Assembly: GCF_001270965.1 (NCBI RefSeq)
Contig: NZ_LGIA01000224.1
Location: forward strand, 1 to 42,381
Direction of reading: 5' to 3'
DNA length: 42,381 bases
Source of the DNA: Sunxiuqinia dokdonensis
GTDB taxonomy: Bacteria; Bacteroidota; Bacteroidia; Bacteroidales; Prolixibacteraceae
Shown here: positions 42,297 to 42,381 of the stretch, piece after piece
How positions within the stretch are numbered: the stretch's first letter is position 1
How the letters are laid out: the number at the start of each line of letters is the position of its first letter
The notes under the pieces: generated by a model
What the model was told of the DNA's origin: nothing
The model's database searches: none
The model's input: only the letters and a program-made list of their open reading frames with translations
Program-made: the position numbers and the translations under genes

Positions 42297-42381
42297 GTTG
42301 CTAATTTTTATTTGTTTTATTGAAATTCAGAATTAAACGATCTCGATTGATTATGGATTGATGGTTGTTTTGGCGAGCTCC

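Noticed and set aside
42351-42381. Minus-strand fragment reading E-L-A-K-T-T-I-N-P-stop, possibly the end of a xylulokinase gene upstream of xylA
   Set aside because: Only nine codons are inside the window and the other two minus-strand frames are also open, so it cannot be called, although xylB would be expected here.

Overview
The window is chromosomal DNA from a member of the Bacteroidota, most likely a marine or sediment member of Bacteroidia (Marinilabiliales/Prolixibacteraceae would fit; this is inferred from gene content, no rRNA is present). Supporting signs are several promoters with the Bacteroidota -7 box TAnnTTTG, many Sec lipoproteins (one with an acidic surface-export-like tail after the lipid cysteine), beta-barrel proteins ending in aromatic residues, an ECF sigma factor coupled to a membrane-anchored barrel protein, and the TGS-uridine kinase fusion usual in this phylum. 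There are about 35 genes. No tRNA, rRNA, CRISPR, IS element or prophage is visible.

Layout: (1) 1-4232, a ketose/polyol-phosphate cluster: a class II aldolase fused to a sorbitol-6-phosphate-dehydrogenase-like SDR, a SorE-like L-sorbose-1-phosphate reductase and a fructose-6-phosphate aldolase. (2) 4553-6160, a FadL-type outer membrane channel. (3) 6269-9959, a secreted bleomycin-hydrolase-type cysteine peptidase convergent with an overlapping three-gene operon of a lipoprotein serpin and two small lipoproteins. (4) 10369-12407, an ECF sigma factor with a translationally coupled inner-membrane/barrel hybrid. (5) 12548-14383, a four-domain fasciclin lipoprotein. (6) 14688-20554, a Tat-exported sugar-isomerase-like protein, an NmrA-type NADP-binding protein, a GNAT-nitrilase fusion, a predicted outer membrane protein and an LVIVD-repeat lipoprotein. 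(7) 20799-26337, MltD-like transglycosylase, uvrA and nucleoside kinase. (8) 26474-33638, two TetR regulators followed by a complete RND tripartite efflux system and a PII-like protein. (9) 33726-39465, a MATE pump, an Mn-type and an Fe-type superoxide dismutase, a VOC protein, a membrane metallophosphoesterase and a mini winged-helix protein. (10) 39587-42296, xylE-xylA xylose operon on the minus strand.

Functional reading: the two ends carry sugar catabolism. The left cluster could route L-sorbose 1-phosphate to sorbitol 6-phosphate, fructose 6-phosphate and then trioses; the right end imports and isomerises xylose. Between them lie envelope and stress functions (efflux, oxidative stress, protease/inhibitor, peptidoglycan turnover, DNA repair).

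No single element is clearly a new biological system. The most unusual items are the aldolase-SrlD-like fusion with its sugar-phosphate neighbours, the serpin-lipoprotein operon beside a secreted papain-like peptidase, the helically phased 20/21-bp GAATT repeat array in the 661-bp gap upstream of the Fe-type SOD, and the PII-like gene ending the RND operon. Several start codons were placed downstream of the longest open frame because signal peptides, family N-termini or promoters demand it; these cases are stated in the entries.
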